Shown here one piece after another: positions 1 to 5,646 of a DNA stretch of 5,712 nucleotides. Positions within the stretch are counted from its first letter, which is position 1, and every line of letters starts with the position of its first letter. Location: NCBI GenBank assembly GCA_023461115.1, contig JAEWOA010000323.1, positions 1-5,712 on the forward strand, given 5' to 3'. Origin of the DNA: Actinomycetes bacterium. GTDB taxonomy: Bacteria; Actinomycetota; Actinomycetes; Actinomycetales; Cellulomonadaceae. A model generated the notes under the pieces. It was given only the letters and a program-made list of their open reading frames with translations. It did not search any database and was not told the DNA's origin. The position numbers and the translations under genes are program-made.

Positions 1-1685
1 TACTCGCCCTGCGCCTGCAACAGCCCCTGGGCGAGCAGCTGCCGCACGACGCTGCGCCACTGCGCATCGCTCAGCTCGGCGCCGATGCTCCACGTCGCGA
101 GCGAATCGTGGCCGTACTGCTCGACGCGCGGCGTGCGCTTGCCGCGCAGGATGTCGATGAGGTGGCCGGCGCCGAACTGCTGCCGGCGCTCGCGCTGCAG
201 CCGCACGACCGTCGAGAGCAGCTTCTGCGCGGGCACCGTGCCGTCCCACGCCGCCGGCGGCTCGAGGCAGGTGTCGCAGTTGCCGCACGGCTCGCTCGGC
301 TGGCCGAAGTAGCCGAGCAGGTTCTGCCGCCGGCAGTGCACCGTCTCGCAGAGCGCGAGCATCGCGTCGAGGTGCGACTGCATGCGCCGCCGGTGCGCGA
401 GGTCGCCGGGGCTCTGGTCGATCATGCGGCGCTGCTGCACGACGTCCTGCAGACCGTAGGCGAGCCAGGCCGTCGCCGGCAGGCCGTCGCGGCCCGCGCT
501 ACCCGTCTCCTGGTAGTAGCCCTCGACCGACTTCGGCAGGTCGACGTGCGCGACGAAGCGCACATCGGGCTTGTCGATGCCCATGCCGAACGCGATGGTC
601 GCGACCATCACGACGCCGTCCTCACGCAGGAACGTCGACTGGTTGCGCGCCCGCACGCCGCGGTCCAGGCCCGCGTGGTACGGCAGCGCGCGCACGCCCT
701 GCTCGACGAGCCACGCCGCGGTCTGCTCCACCGACGAGCGCGAGAGGCAGTAGACGATGCCCGCGTCCCCCTCGTGCTCGGCCCGCAGCAGGTCCAGCAG
801 CTGCGCGCGCGGGTTGTCCTTGGGCGCGATGCGGTACTGGATGTTGGGCCGGTCGAAGCTCGCGACGAACTGCCGCGCGTCGTCGAGCTGCAGCCGCGTG
901 AGGATCTCGCGCCGCGTCGCGTCGGTTGCCGTCGCGGTCAACGCGATGCGCGGGACGTCGGGCCAGCGCTCGTGCAGCAGCGAGAGCTGCAGGTAGTCGG
1001 GCCGGAAGTCGTGGCCCCACTGGGACACACAGTGCGCCTCGTCGATCGCGAACAGCGCAATGCGCCCGCGCTCCAGCAGTTCCACCGTCTCCGGCACCCG
1101 CAGCCGCTCGGGCGCCAGATACAGCAGGTCCAGCTCGCCCGCGAGGTACGCGTCCTCGACCTGCCGCCGCTCCCAGCCCTGCTGCGTCGAGTTCAGGAAC
1201 CCGGCGCGCACGCCCAGCGCGGACAGCGCGTCCACCTGGTCCTGCATGAGCGCGATCAGCGGCGAGACGACGATGCCCGTGCCCGGCCGCACGAGCGCCG
1301 GCACCTGGTAGCACAGCGACTTGCCGCCGCCCGTGGGCATGAGCACGAGCGCGTCGCCGCCGCCCACGAGCGTCTCGACGATCTGCGCCTGGTCCCCACG
1401 GAACGCGTCGTACCCCCACACGCGGCGCAGCACGTCGAGCGAGTCGGGCCGCGGGCCGTCGTCGGGAGGCGTGGGCGACGACGGCCGCCGGACCGCCCGA
1501 AGCTCCGCGGGGGCCGCGCTGATCAGCGTGCCGGCCGTGGGGGCGCCAGTCGTCGACGAGCGTCGCGCGGCGTCCGAGCCCGCGTGCGACGACGTCCCCG
1601 CCCACCCATCGTCGTCCGGCGGCGCGTCGTCGTAGAACGGGTCGTACGGCGGCTCGTCGGGCGGGTACTCGTCGGCCGGATTCAC
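1..1685 (-). CDS. recQ: ATP-dependent DNA helicase RecQ (3' end beyond window)
   Basis: RecQ-family 3'-5' DNA helicase for recombination and repair, cytoplasmic. The frame is open from the left edge; 561 complete codons are visible. The start is GTG at 1685-1683: an in-frame stop (1697-1695) lies only three codons upstream, so no earlier start exists. Residues 1-80 are an acidic, proline-rich, probably disordered extension. The helicase core follows: motif 0 FRGDQ (95-99), Walker A MPTGGGKS (116-123), DEAH (215-218) with the aromatic-rich loop up to about 231, motif III LTATAT (249-254), motif V around IAFGMGIDKPDVR (364-376), and motif VI QETGSAGRDG (392-401). The zinc-binding cysteines are C451, C467, C470 and C473. 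The winged-helix (RQC) part starts near 485, and YGHD (524-527) is present. Any HRDC domain lies off-window. Odd: motif VI has Ser396 where RecQ proteins normally have Arg (GRAGRDG). The family call is very secure. Confidence 0.96.
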   Translation of the reverse strand, partial: MNPADEYPPDEPPYDPFYDDAPPDDDGWAGTSSHAGSDAARRSSTTGAPTAGTLISAAPAELRAVRRPSSPTPPDDGPRPDSLDVLRRVWGYDAFRGDQAQIVETLVGGGDALVLMPTGGGKSLCYQVPALVRPGTGIVVSPLIALMQDQVDALSALGVRAGFLNSTQQGWERRQVEDAYLAGELDLLYLAPERLRVPETVELLERGRIALFAIDEAHCVSQWGHDFRPDYLQLSLLHERWPDVPRIALTATATDATRREILTRLQLDDARQFVASFDRPNIQYRIAPKDNPRAQLLDLLRAEHEGDAGIVYCLSRSSVEQTAAWLVEQGVRALPYHAGLDRGVRARNQSTFLREDGVVMVATIAFGMGIDKPDVRFVAHVDLPKSVEGYYQETGSAGRDGLPATAWLAYGLQDVVQQRRMIDQSPGDLAHRRRMQSHLDAMLALCETVHCRRQNLLGYFGQPSEPCGNCDTCLEPPAAWDGTVPAQKLLSTVVRLQRERRQQFGAGHLIDILRGKRTPRVEQYGHDSLATWSIGAELSDAQWRSVVRQLLAQGLLQAQGE

Positions 1686-1691
1686 GCGCCC

Positions 1692-1697
1692 ACCCTA
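1692..1697 (-). promoter_or_regulatory. -10 box of leaderless recQ promoter
   Basis: On the minus strand TAGGGT (a TANNNT actinobacterial -10) is followed by six bases (GGGCGC) and then the recQ GTG. With the usual 6-7 base spacing, transcription would start at the G of the start codon, giving a leaderless mRNA. No clear -35 hexamer is visible 16-18 bases upstream. The first five bases of the box also contain the in-frame stop that limits recQ. Position fits well, but this is a sequence inference only. Confidence 0.6.
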
Positions 1698-1760
1698 AGC
1701 GGAGCGTCTGACACACGGGCTCGTCGGCGGGCATGGCTGTGGAGAGGCGGGGGTGTTTCG

Positions 1761-1766
1761 TAGGGT
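1761..1766 (+). promoter_or_regulatory. -10 box of leaderless SDR promoter
   Basis: TAGGGT followed by six bases (GGCCGC) and the ATG at 1773. There is no good Shine-Dalgarno between the box and the ATG, so the message is probably leaderless. The 15 bases from the box through the start codon differ from the divergent recQ promoter at only two positions. No convincing -35 is seen. Confidence 0.6.
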
Positions 1767-1772
1767 GGCCGC

Positions 1773-2555
1773 ATGGGGACAGCACTGATCACCGGCGCGA
1801 GCGCCGGACTGGGCCTGGAGTTCGCGTGGCAGCTGGCCACCGCCAAGCACGATGTCGTGCTCGTGGCGCGCGACGAGGAACGCCTGCGCAGGCTGGCCGC
1901 GCAGCTCGAGGCCGCCGCGGGCGTGCGTGCCGAGGTGCTGCCGGCGGACCTGACGGACCGCGCGCAGGTGGCGCGCGTCGCACAGCGGCTGCGTTCCGAC
2001 GAGGACCCCGTGGGCCTGCTGGTCAACAACGCGGGCCTGGGGCTGAACCAGAAGTTCGTGGGCGGCGACCTGGAGGCCGAGGAGCGCGCGCTCGACATCA
2101 TGGTCCGCGCGGTCCTGGTGCTCTCGCACGCGGCCGCCGACGCGATGGTGGGCCGCGGGCGCGGGGCGATCCTCAACGTGTCGTCGATCGCGTCCCTGCT
2201 CGCGTCGGGGACGTACTCCGCGCACAAGGCGTGGGTCCGCACGTTCACCGAGGGGCTCGCGGTGGAGTTCAAGGGCACGGGCGTCACTGCGACGGCGCTG
2301 TGCCCCGGGTTCGTGCACACCGAGTTCCACGAGCGCGGCCGCATCGACGTGTCGTCGTACCCCGAGATCGCGTGGCTCAACGCCGAGGACGTGGTGGCCA
2401 CGGCCCTCGCGGACGTGCGCCGCGGCGCGGTGATCTCCACCCCGAGCCTGCGCTACCGCACGGTCGCGGCCGCGGCCCGCCTGGCCCCGCGCTCGGCGAT
2501 CCGCGCGGTCGGCCGCTACCGCCGCGGCCTGGAGTCGCCAGACGACACCCCCTGA
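1773..2555 (+). CDS. SDR family NAD(P)-dependent oxidoreductase
   Basis: Classical short-chain dehydrogenase/reductase of 260 residues, the normal length for the family; a soluble Rossmann-fold enzyme. The glycine-rich cofactor motif is TGASAGLG (7-14). Arg33 after strand beta-2 suggests NADP(H) rather than NAD(H). NNAG is at 85-88. The catalytic residues are Ser138 (in NVSS), Tyr148 and Lys152 (YSAHK), and a PG pair follows at 178-179. Overall it resembles the DltE/COG0300 type of general dehydrogenase. The substrate cannot be told from sequence. The start ATG is supported by its fit to the leaderless -10 box and because the cofactor motif begins at residue 7, leaving no room for a later start. 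It is divergent from recQ and co-directional with pyrE, but separated from pyrE by a repeat-rich gap and a new promoter, so it is probably its own transcription unit. Confidence 0.94.
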   Translation: MGTALITGASAGLGLEFAWQLATAKHDVVLVARDEERLRRLAAQLEAAAGVRAEVLPADLTDRAQVARVAQRLRSDEDPVGLLVNNAGLGLNQKFVGGDLEAEERALDIMVRAVLVLSHAAADAMVGRGRGAILNVSSIASLLASGTYSAHKAWVRTFTEGLAVEFKGTGVTATALCPGFVHTEFHERGRIDVSSYPEIAWLNAEDVVATALADVRRGAVISTPSLRYRTVAAAARLAPRSAIRAVGRYRRGLESPDDTP

Positions 2556-2625
2556 CCGCCGACTTCGTCGGAGACCGCCCAGTTCGTCGGAGATCTCCGA
2601 CGACCTCGACGAACGCCGACGAACT
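2556..2625. repeat. cluster of direct and inverted TTCGTCGG motifs upstream of pyrE
   Basis: The gap between the SDR stop and pyrE holds five copies of one short motif. Forward: TTCGTCGG at 2564-2571 and 2583-2590. These sit in two near-identical tandem units of about 20 bases starting at 2556 and 2576, sharing TTCGTCGGAGA. Reverse: TCTCCGACGA at 2594-2603, TCGACGAAC at 2606-2614 and CCGACGAACT at 2616-2625. AGTTCGTCGG (2581-2590) and CCGACGAACT (2616-2625) are a perfect 10-bp inverted pair. A sixth, forward copy (GTTCGTCGA, 2655-2663) lies next to the pyrE start. The region is non-coding on my reading and there is no U-tract, so an operator array or a dispersed intergenic repeat is likelier than a terminator. 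Confidence 0.7.
2584..2603. repeat. perfect 20-bp palindrome (operator-like)
   Basis: TCGTCGGAGATCTCCGACGA is self-complementary over all 20 bases. With one mismatch the symmetry extends to 26 bp (2581-2606). A perfect centre without a loop is typical of binding sites for dimeric repressors; as RNA it could fold only with a tight GATC-type loop. No run of T follows. No known regulator consensus is recognised. Confidence 0.65.
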
Positions 2626-2650
2626 CGCGGGAGGGGTGGGGAGCAGCGGG

Positions 2651-2656
2651 TAGCGT
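2651..2656 (+). promoter_or_regulatory. -10 box of leaderless pyrE promoter
   Basis: TAGCGT fits TANNNT and is followed by seven bases (TCGTCGA) and the GTG of pyrE. No Shine-Dalgarno lies at the usual distance from the GTG, which supports a leaderless start. One copy of the upstream repeat (GTTCGTCGA, 2655-2663) overlaps the end of the box and reaches the start codon. A regulator bound there would block initiation directly. Confidence 0.55.
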
Positions 2657-2663
2657 TCGTCGA

Positions 2664-3236
2664 GTGACTGAACTTGCCGCATCGCCCCGCCAGCAGCTCA
2701 TCCAGTTGATCAAGGACCTCGCCGTCGTGCACGGGAAGGTCACGCTGTCCTCGGGACGCGAGGCCGACTACTACGTCGACCTGCGCCGCGCCACGCTGCA
2801 CCACCGCGCGGCCCCGCTGATCGGCCACCTGATGCTCGACATGCTGGAGGAGAACGGCCTCGGCACCGCGGAGATCGACGCTGTCGGCGGGCTGACGCTC
2901 GGCGCGGACCCGGTGGCCACCAGCCTGCTGCACGCCGCCGCCAGCCGCGGGCAGGACCTCGACGCGTTCGTCGTCCGCAAGGAGGCCAAGGCCCACGGCA
3001 TGCAGCGCCGCATCGAGGGCCCGGACATCGCGGGCCGCCGGGTCGTCGTGCTGGAGGACACGTCCACCACGGGCGGCTCGCCGATCATGGCGGTCGAGGC
3101 TGCGCGCGAGGCGGGCGCGGACGTGCGCGGCGTCGCGGTGATCGTCGACCGTGCGACGGGCGCGCAGGCCAAGATCGAGGCGCTCGGCGTGCCGTACTTC
3201 GCGCTGTTCACCCTCGTGGACCTCGGCCTGCAGTAG
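2664..3236 (+). CDS. pyrE: orotate phosphoribosyltransferase
   Basis: Joins orotate to PRPP to make orotidine 5'-phosphate and pyrophosphate, the fifth step of de novo UMP synthesis; cytosolic, normally a dimer. The 190 residues match bacterial PyrE length. SSGREADYYVDLRR (29-42) is the N-terminal substrate region. RKEAKAHG (105-112) is the mobile catalytic loop with its lysines. VVVLEDTSTTGGS (127-139) is the PRPP-binding motif with the acidic pair Glu131-Asp132. GTG at 2664 is chosen because the -10 box lies just upstream and the protein begins in the usual place for the family. No other pyr gene is visible here, so pyrE is detached from the rest of the pathway. The DUF3137-like gene follows after 49 bases and may be read from the same promoter. 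Confidence 0.95.
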   Translation: MTELAASPRQQLIQLIKDLAVVHGKVTLSSGREADYYVDLRRATLHHRAAPLIGHLMLDMLEENGLGTAEIDAVGGLTLGADPVATSLLHAAASRGQDLDAFVVRKEAKAHGMQRRIEGPDIAGRRVVVLEDTSTTGGSPIMAVEAAREAGADVRGVAVIVDRATGAQAKIEALGVPYFALFTLVDLGLQ

Positions 3237-3285
3237 GTTGCGCGCACCGCCATCCGTCGGCGGCACGCAGAGGGCAGGGGGGCGC

Positions 3286-4020
3286 ATGGTCGGGCCGGAG
3301 GTCGGGGTGGCGGTCGCAGGGGGAGTGGGCATGGTCATGCTGTTCGTCGTCGGTGTCGCGGCGATGATCGGCCTGCTCGTCTGGGGCTACCTGTCCAACA
3401 AGAAGCGCCAGGAGGCGATCACGGCGTGGGTCGCGGCGCGCGACTGGCGCCGCCTGCCGCCCGACCGCTCGCTGGCGTACCGGTGGCGCGGGGAGCCGTT
3501 CAACAACAGCGGGGACAACGAGCGGATCGACGAGGTCGTCGCGGGCGCACACCTGGGCTGGCGGCTCGCGTCGTTCGCGTACTCGTACGAGACGCACTCG
3601 ACGAACTCCAAGGGCGAGCGCGACACGACGACGCACTCGTTCCACGTGATCGCGCTCGACCTGCCGGCGGCGTTGCCCGATCTTCAGGTGTCGCCCGAGA
3701 GCGTGTTCTCCCGGATCGCGACCGCGTTCGGCGCGCACGACCTCGACGTCGAGTCCGACGCGTTCAACAAGTCCTACAACGTGCGCGCGTCCGACCTGGC
3801 GGTGGGCCACGCGATCCTGCACCCCCGGCTGATCGAGCGGCTGCTGCGCGAGCCGGGCCGCCAGGCGTGGCGCATCGAGGGCGCGACGCTGCTGTCGTGG
3901 ACGCCTGGGCGCACGGACGTCGCGGCGCTCGACCACCGGATCGCGTTGCTGGCCGCGATCGCCGACTCGGTGCCCCGGCACATCTGGCTCGACCACGGGC
4001 ACGACCCGATCACCCGGTAG
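3286..4020 (+). CDS. membrane-anchored DUF3137-like protein
   Basis: A 244-residue protein with one N-terminal membrane segment (about residues 7-35) and a basic stop (NKKRQ) after it, so the rest is probably cytoplasmic. The soluble part has a conserved-looking hydrophilic stretch (70-120: FNNSGDNERIDEVVAG, then a YSYETHSTNSKGERDTTTHSF region) and the segment DAFNKSYNVRASDLAVGHAILHPRLIERLL (158-187). This last part resembles the DUF3137 pattern, in which a mature-form phrase is followed by a statement of positions and a terminal helix. The assignment is from memory of the family and is moderate; its function is unknown. The ATG at 3286 follows an AGGGGGG purine run (3276-3282). The frame is open upstream into pyrE, but that part reads as an arginine-rich out-of-frame shadow. 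Adjacency to lemA supports the call, since DUF3137 and LemA genes often sit together. Confidence 0.78.
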   Translation: MVGPEVGVAVAGGVGMVMLFVVGVAAMIGLLVWGYLSNKKRQEAITAWVAARDWRRLPPDRSLAYRWRGEPFNNSGDNERIDEVVAGAHLGWRLASFAYSYETHSTNSKGERDTTTHSFHVIALDLPAALPDLQVSPESVFSRIATAFGAHDLDVESDAFNKSYNVRASDLAVGHAILHPRLIERLLREPGRQAWRIEGATLLSWTPGRTDVAALDHRIALLAAIADSVPRHIWLDHGHDPITR

Positions 4021-4051
4021 CGCGCCGATGAACGCGTCCCTGGCCCGGCGC

Positions 4052-4057
4052 TAGGCT
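4052..4057 (+). promoter_or_regulatory. -10 box of lemA promoter
   Basis: TAGGCT fits the actinobacterial -10. A weak -35 candidate (TGAACG, 4029-4034) lies 17 bases upstream. Unlike the other promoters in the window this one leaves a short leader of roughly 20 bases that includes a ribosome binding site. It suggests lemA can be transcribed independently of the gene before it. Confidence 0.45.
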
Positions 4058-4071
4058 GCCCACAACCCCTC

Positions 4072-4078
4072 GGAAGGA
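4072..4078 (+). promoter_or_regulatory. lemA ribosome binding site
   Basis: GGAAGGA lies seven bases before the ATG at 4086. It is the best Shine-Dalgarno match in the window and fixes the lemA start. Confidence 0.75.
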
Positions 4079-4085
4079 CAGTGCC

Positions 4086-4655
4086 ATGACCGGTGGTCAG
4101 ATCGTCGGCCTCATCGTCGCGGTGGTGGTCGTCATCGCCGTCATCTGGGCGATCGCGCAGTACAACGGCCTGGTTCGGCTGCGGAACCTGGTGCAGGAGT
4201 CGTGGCGCCAGATCGACGTCGAGCTCCACCGGCGGCACGACTTGATCCCGAATCTCGTCGAGACCGTCAAGGGCTACGCAGCGCACGAGCGCGCGGTGTT
4301 CGACGAGGTGACGCAGGCGCGAGCGGCCGCCGCGGGCGCGGGGTCGAGCGTCGCGGAGCAAGCGCAGCAGGAGAACGTGCTGACCCAGGCGCTGGGCCGG
4401 CTGTTCGCGGTGGCGGAGAACTACCCGGTGCTCCGCGCGAGTGAGAACTTCCAGCAGCTGCAGGCCGAGCTCACCACCACCGAGGACCGCATCGCCGCCG
4501 CCCGTCGGTTCTACAACGCGAACGTCCGCGGCCTGAACACCAAGATCGAGACGTTCCCGACGAACGTCATCGCGGGCATGTTCCACTTCGAGCAGGCCGA
4601 GTACTTCGAGGTCACCGACCCCGAGGTCCGCCAGGCCCCGCAGGTCTCGTTCTGA
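4086..4655 (+). CDS. lemA: LemA family membrane protein
   Basis: A 189-residue LemA-family protein. It has one strong N-terminal membrane helix (about 6-24), then a helical, coiled-coil-rich body. Family hallmarks are the YNGLVRLRNLVQESW stretch (26-40), RRHDLIPNLVETVKGYAAHE (49-68), ENFQQLQAELTTTEDRIAAA (120-139) and RRFYNANVRGLNTKIETFP (140-158), ending NVIAGMF (160-166). Length is normal. The biochemical role of LemA is not settled; members are membrane proteins and have been described as antigens in Listeria. The start is fixed by a good ribosome binding site. Its neighbour is the DUF3137-like gene 65 bases upstream, and it converges on the ywiC-like gene 37 bases downstream with no obvious terminator hairpin between them. 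Confidence 0.95.
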   Translation: MTGGQIVGLIVAVVVVIAVIWAIAQYNGLVRLRNLVQESWRQIDVELHRRHDLIPNLVETVKGYAAHERAVFDEVTQARAAAAGAGSSVAEQAQQENVLTQALGRLFAVAENYPVLRASENFQQLQAELTTTEDRIAAARRFYNANVRGLNTKIETFPTNVIAGMFHFEQAEYFEVTDPEVRQAPQVSF

Positions 4656-4674
4656 CGCTGCCTCGGGACCCGGG

Positions 4675-4706
4675 GGCTAGACGGCCTGCGGGCTAGACGG
4701 CCTGCG
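4675..4706. repeat. 16-bp perfect tandem duplication at the ywiC stop
   Basis: GGCTAGACGGCCTGCG occurs twice head-to-tail (4675-4690 and 4691-4706). The second copy contains the stop codon of the minus-strand gene (4695-4693). The other copy lies just downstream of that stop in the short gap to lemA. Because 16 is not a multiple of three, loss of one unit would leave the stop itself intact. It looks like replication slippage. Confidence 0.85.
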
Positions 4707-5646
4707 GCGCCGCGAGCAGCGCGGGCGTCAGCAGCGCCGCGATGGTGACGACGATCGTCGCGGCGATCTCGCCCAGCCCGATGGACTTGGCGCTCGGCCA
4801 GGGCCGCCGCCGCGGCACCAGGACGGCGCGCGCGAGCAGCCCGAGCGCGACGACCACCAGCAGCGCGGCCGCCCAGACGCCGGCGGGGTCAACTCCGCCC
4901 GAGCCATAGCGCGCCACGTCCGCCAGCTCGTCGGCGGCCACGCACACCGCGAGCACGACGAGGGCCAGGTGGTAGCCGATCGAGACGCGCAGCACGTGCG
5001 CGTCGCCGCGCGAGCGGATGAGCGTCTTGACGTACGGCACGGTGCCCAGGAAGTAGGCCGCGAGCACCGCGGTGACGGCCCAGGCCGCGGGGTCGCCAGC
5101 GCCAGGCGGCACCCATGTCGCGCCGAGTGGCGCGACCGCGCTGGGAGCCCCGGAGTGGCCCAGGCCCGCCGCGACGATCGTCATGAGCATGGCGGCCGCG
5201 ACGGTCACCGCGTCGTTGAGCCACGACCGGTCGGCTCGTCGGGCCGAGCACCACAGGCTCGTCGCCAGCAGCACGGCGTACACCGGCGCCCAGCGCAGCA
5301 GCGCGGGAGCGGAGGCCACGAGCGCACCGCCGAGCACCGCGACGAGCACCCCGTAGGCGCGCACCGCCGGCCAGTACCGCGCCCGGCGAGCCGCCCGCAG
5401 CCACAGCCCGGTGGCGTGGAACGCGAGGTAGGCCGCGAGCCACGCGAGCAGCAAGAGCCCGTTGCGCCAGGTCGCGGCCGTCAGGAGCGACCCGACGACG
5501 ACAGGCACCACGAGCATCGCCCACGCGCCATGCTCGTTGGGCACCCACCCCGGCCCAGGCCGCCGCTTCCTCCCAACCCCACCACCCGCCGACTTCGTGC
5601 GCGCGCTGCGCGAGCGTGAGCGCCCGTTCCTGGTGCTCACCAACAA
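4693..5646 (-). CDS. YwiC-like integral membrane protein, 5' end unclear
   Basis: A polytopic membrane protein of the YwiC-like family, function unknown. The hallmark PNEHGAW (36-42 of the longest frame) opens the first membrane segment. Seven or more hydrophobic stretches follow (about 43-57, 62-80, 97-114, 118-132, 146-162, 188-203, 222-238, 256-276, 292-312). Other family-like sites are TVPYVKTLIRSR (202-213) and AKSIGLGE (286-293). The basic RKRRPGPGW before PNEHGAW fits the positive-inside rule. The start is a problem. In-frame starts are TTG at 5646 and 5643 and GTG at 5640, all inside the antisense of the HAD gene, or GTG at 5544 (283 residues) with no ribosome binding site at a workable distance. 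A strong GGGAGGAAG (minus strand, 5574-5566) has no start codon after it in this frame. The native 5' end was probably lost at the junction near 5590. Residues encoded above 5590 are unlikely to be real. Confidence 0.8.
   Translation of the reverse strand: MLVSTRNGRSRSRSARTKSAGGGVGRKRRPGPGWVPNEHGAWAMLVVPVVVGSLLTAATWRNGLLLLAWLAAYLAFHATGLWLRAARRARYWPAVRAYGVLVAVLGGALVASAPALLRWAPVYAVLLATSLWCSARRADRSWLNDAVTVAAAMLMTIVAAGLGHSGAPSAVAPLGATWVPPGAGDPAAWAVTAVLAAYFLGTVPYVKTLIRSRGDAHVLRVSIGYHLALVVLAVCVAADELADVARYGSGGVDPAGVWAAALLVVVALGLLARAVLVPRRRPWPSAKSIGLGEIAATIVVTIAALLTPALLAAPQAV
5586..5598. other. probable rearrangement or assembly junction between ywiC and HAD genes
   Basis: At this point plus-strand homology to the HAD hydrolase begins abruptly (ADFVRALRE...) without the preceding catalytic DxDG segment, while the minus-strand ywiC-like gene runs in from the other side without a usable start. 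No intergenic promoter region remains between two head-to-head genes. The 13 bases here, CCGCCGACTTCGT, also occur at 2556-2568 as the first bases of the repeat cluster before pyrE. Confidence 0.5.

Noticed and set aside
108..1763. A 551-codon plus-strand open frame opposite recQ
   Set aside because: Its translation is arginine/alanine/valine-rich with no recognisable domain. It is the antisense shadow of a real, motif-complete recQ in a high-GC genome where stops are rare.
622..1785. A 387-codon minus-strand open frame overlapping recQ in another frame
   Set aside because: Low-complexity arginine/alanine sequence. The true recQ frame, with all helicase motifs, starts at 1685 and runs off the left edge.
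2584..2606. The palindrome as an intrinsic terminator of the SDR gene
   Set aside because: No loop of normal size and no run of T follows, and the symmetry is perfect through the centre, which suits a protein-binding site better. Termination is not fully excluded.
3234..3239. TAGGTT at the pyrE stop as a -10 box for the DUF3137-like gene
   Set aside because: It matches TANNNT only because the stop codon supplies TAG. There is no -35 and the spacing to the ATG is unremarkable, so a shared transcript with pyrE is as likely.
3243..3262. Small CCGCC...GGCGG hairpin between pyrE and the next gene
   Set aside because: Only five base pairs and no T-run; hairpins of this size are common by chance at this GC content.
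3151..3285. Upstream extension of the DUF3137-like gene into pyrE
   Set aside because: The extra residues are an arginine/serine-rich out-of-frame reading of pyrE. The ATG at 3286 has a purine-rich site before it and directly precedes the membrane helix.
1695..3338. A 547-codon minus-strand open frame opposite the SDR gene and pyrE
   Set aside because: It spans two convincing plus-strand genes and their promoter gap, and its translation has the skewed composition of an antisense shadow.
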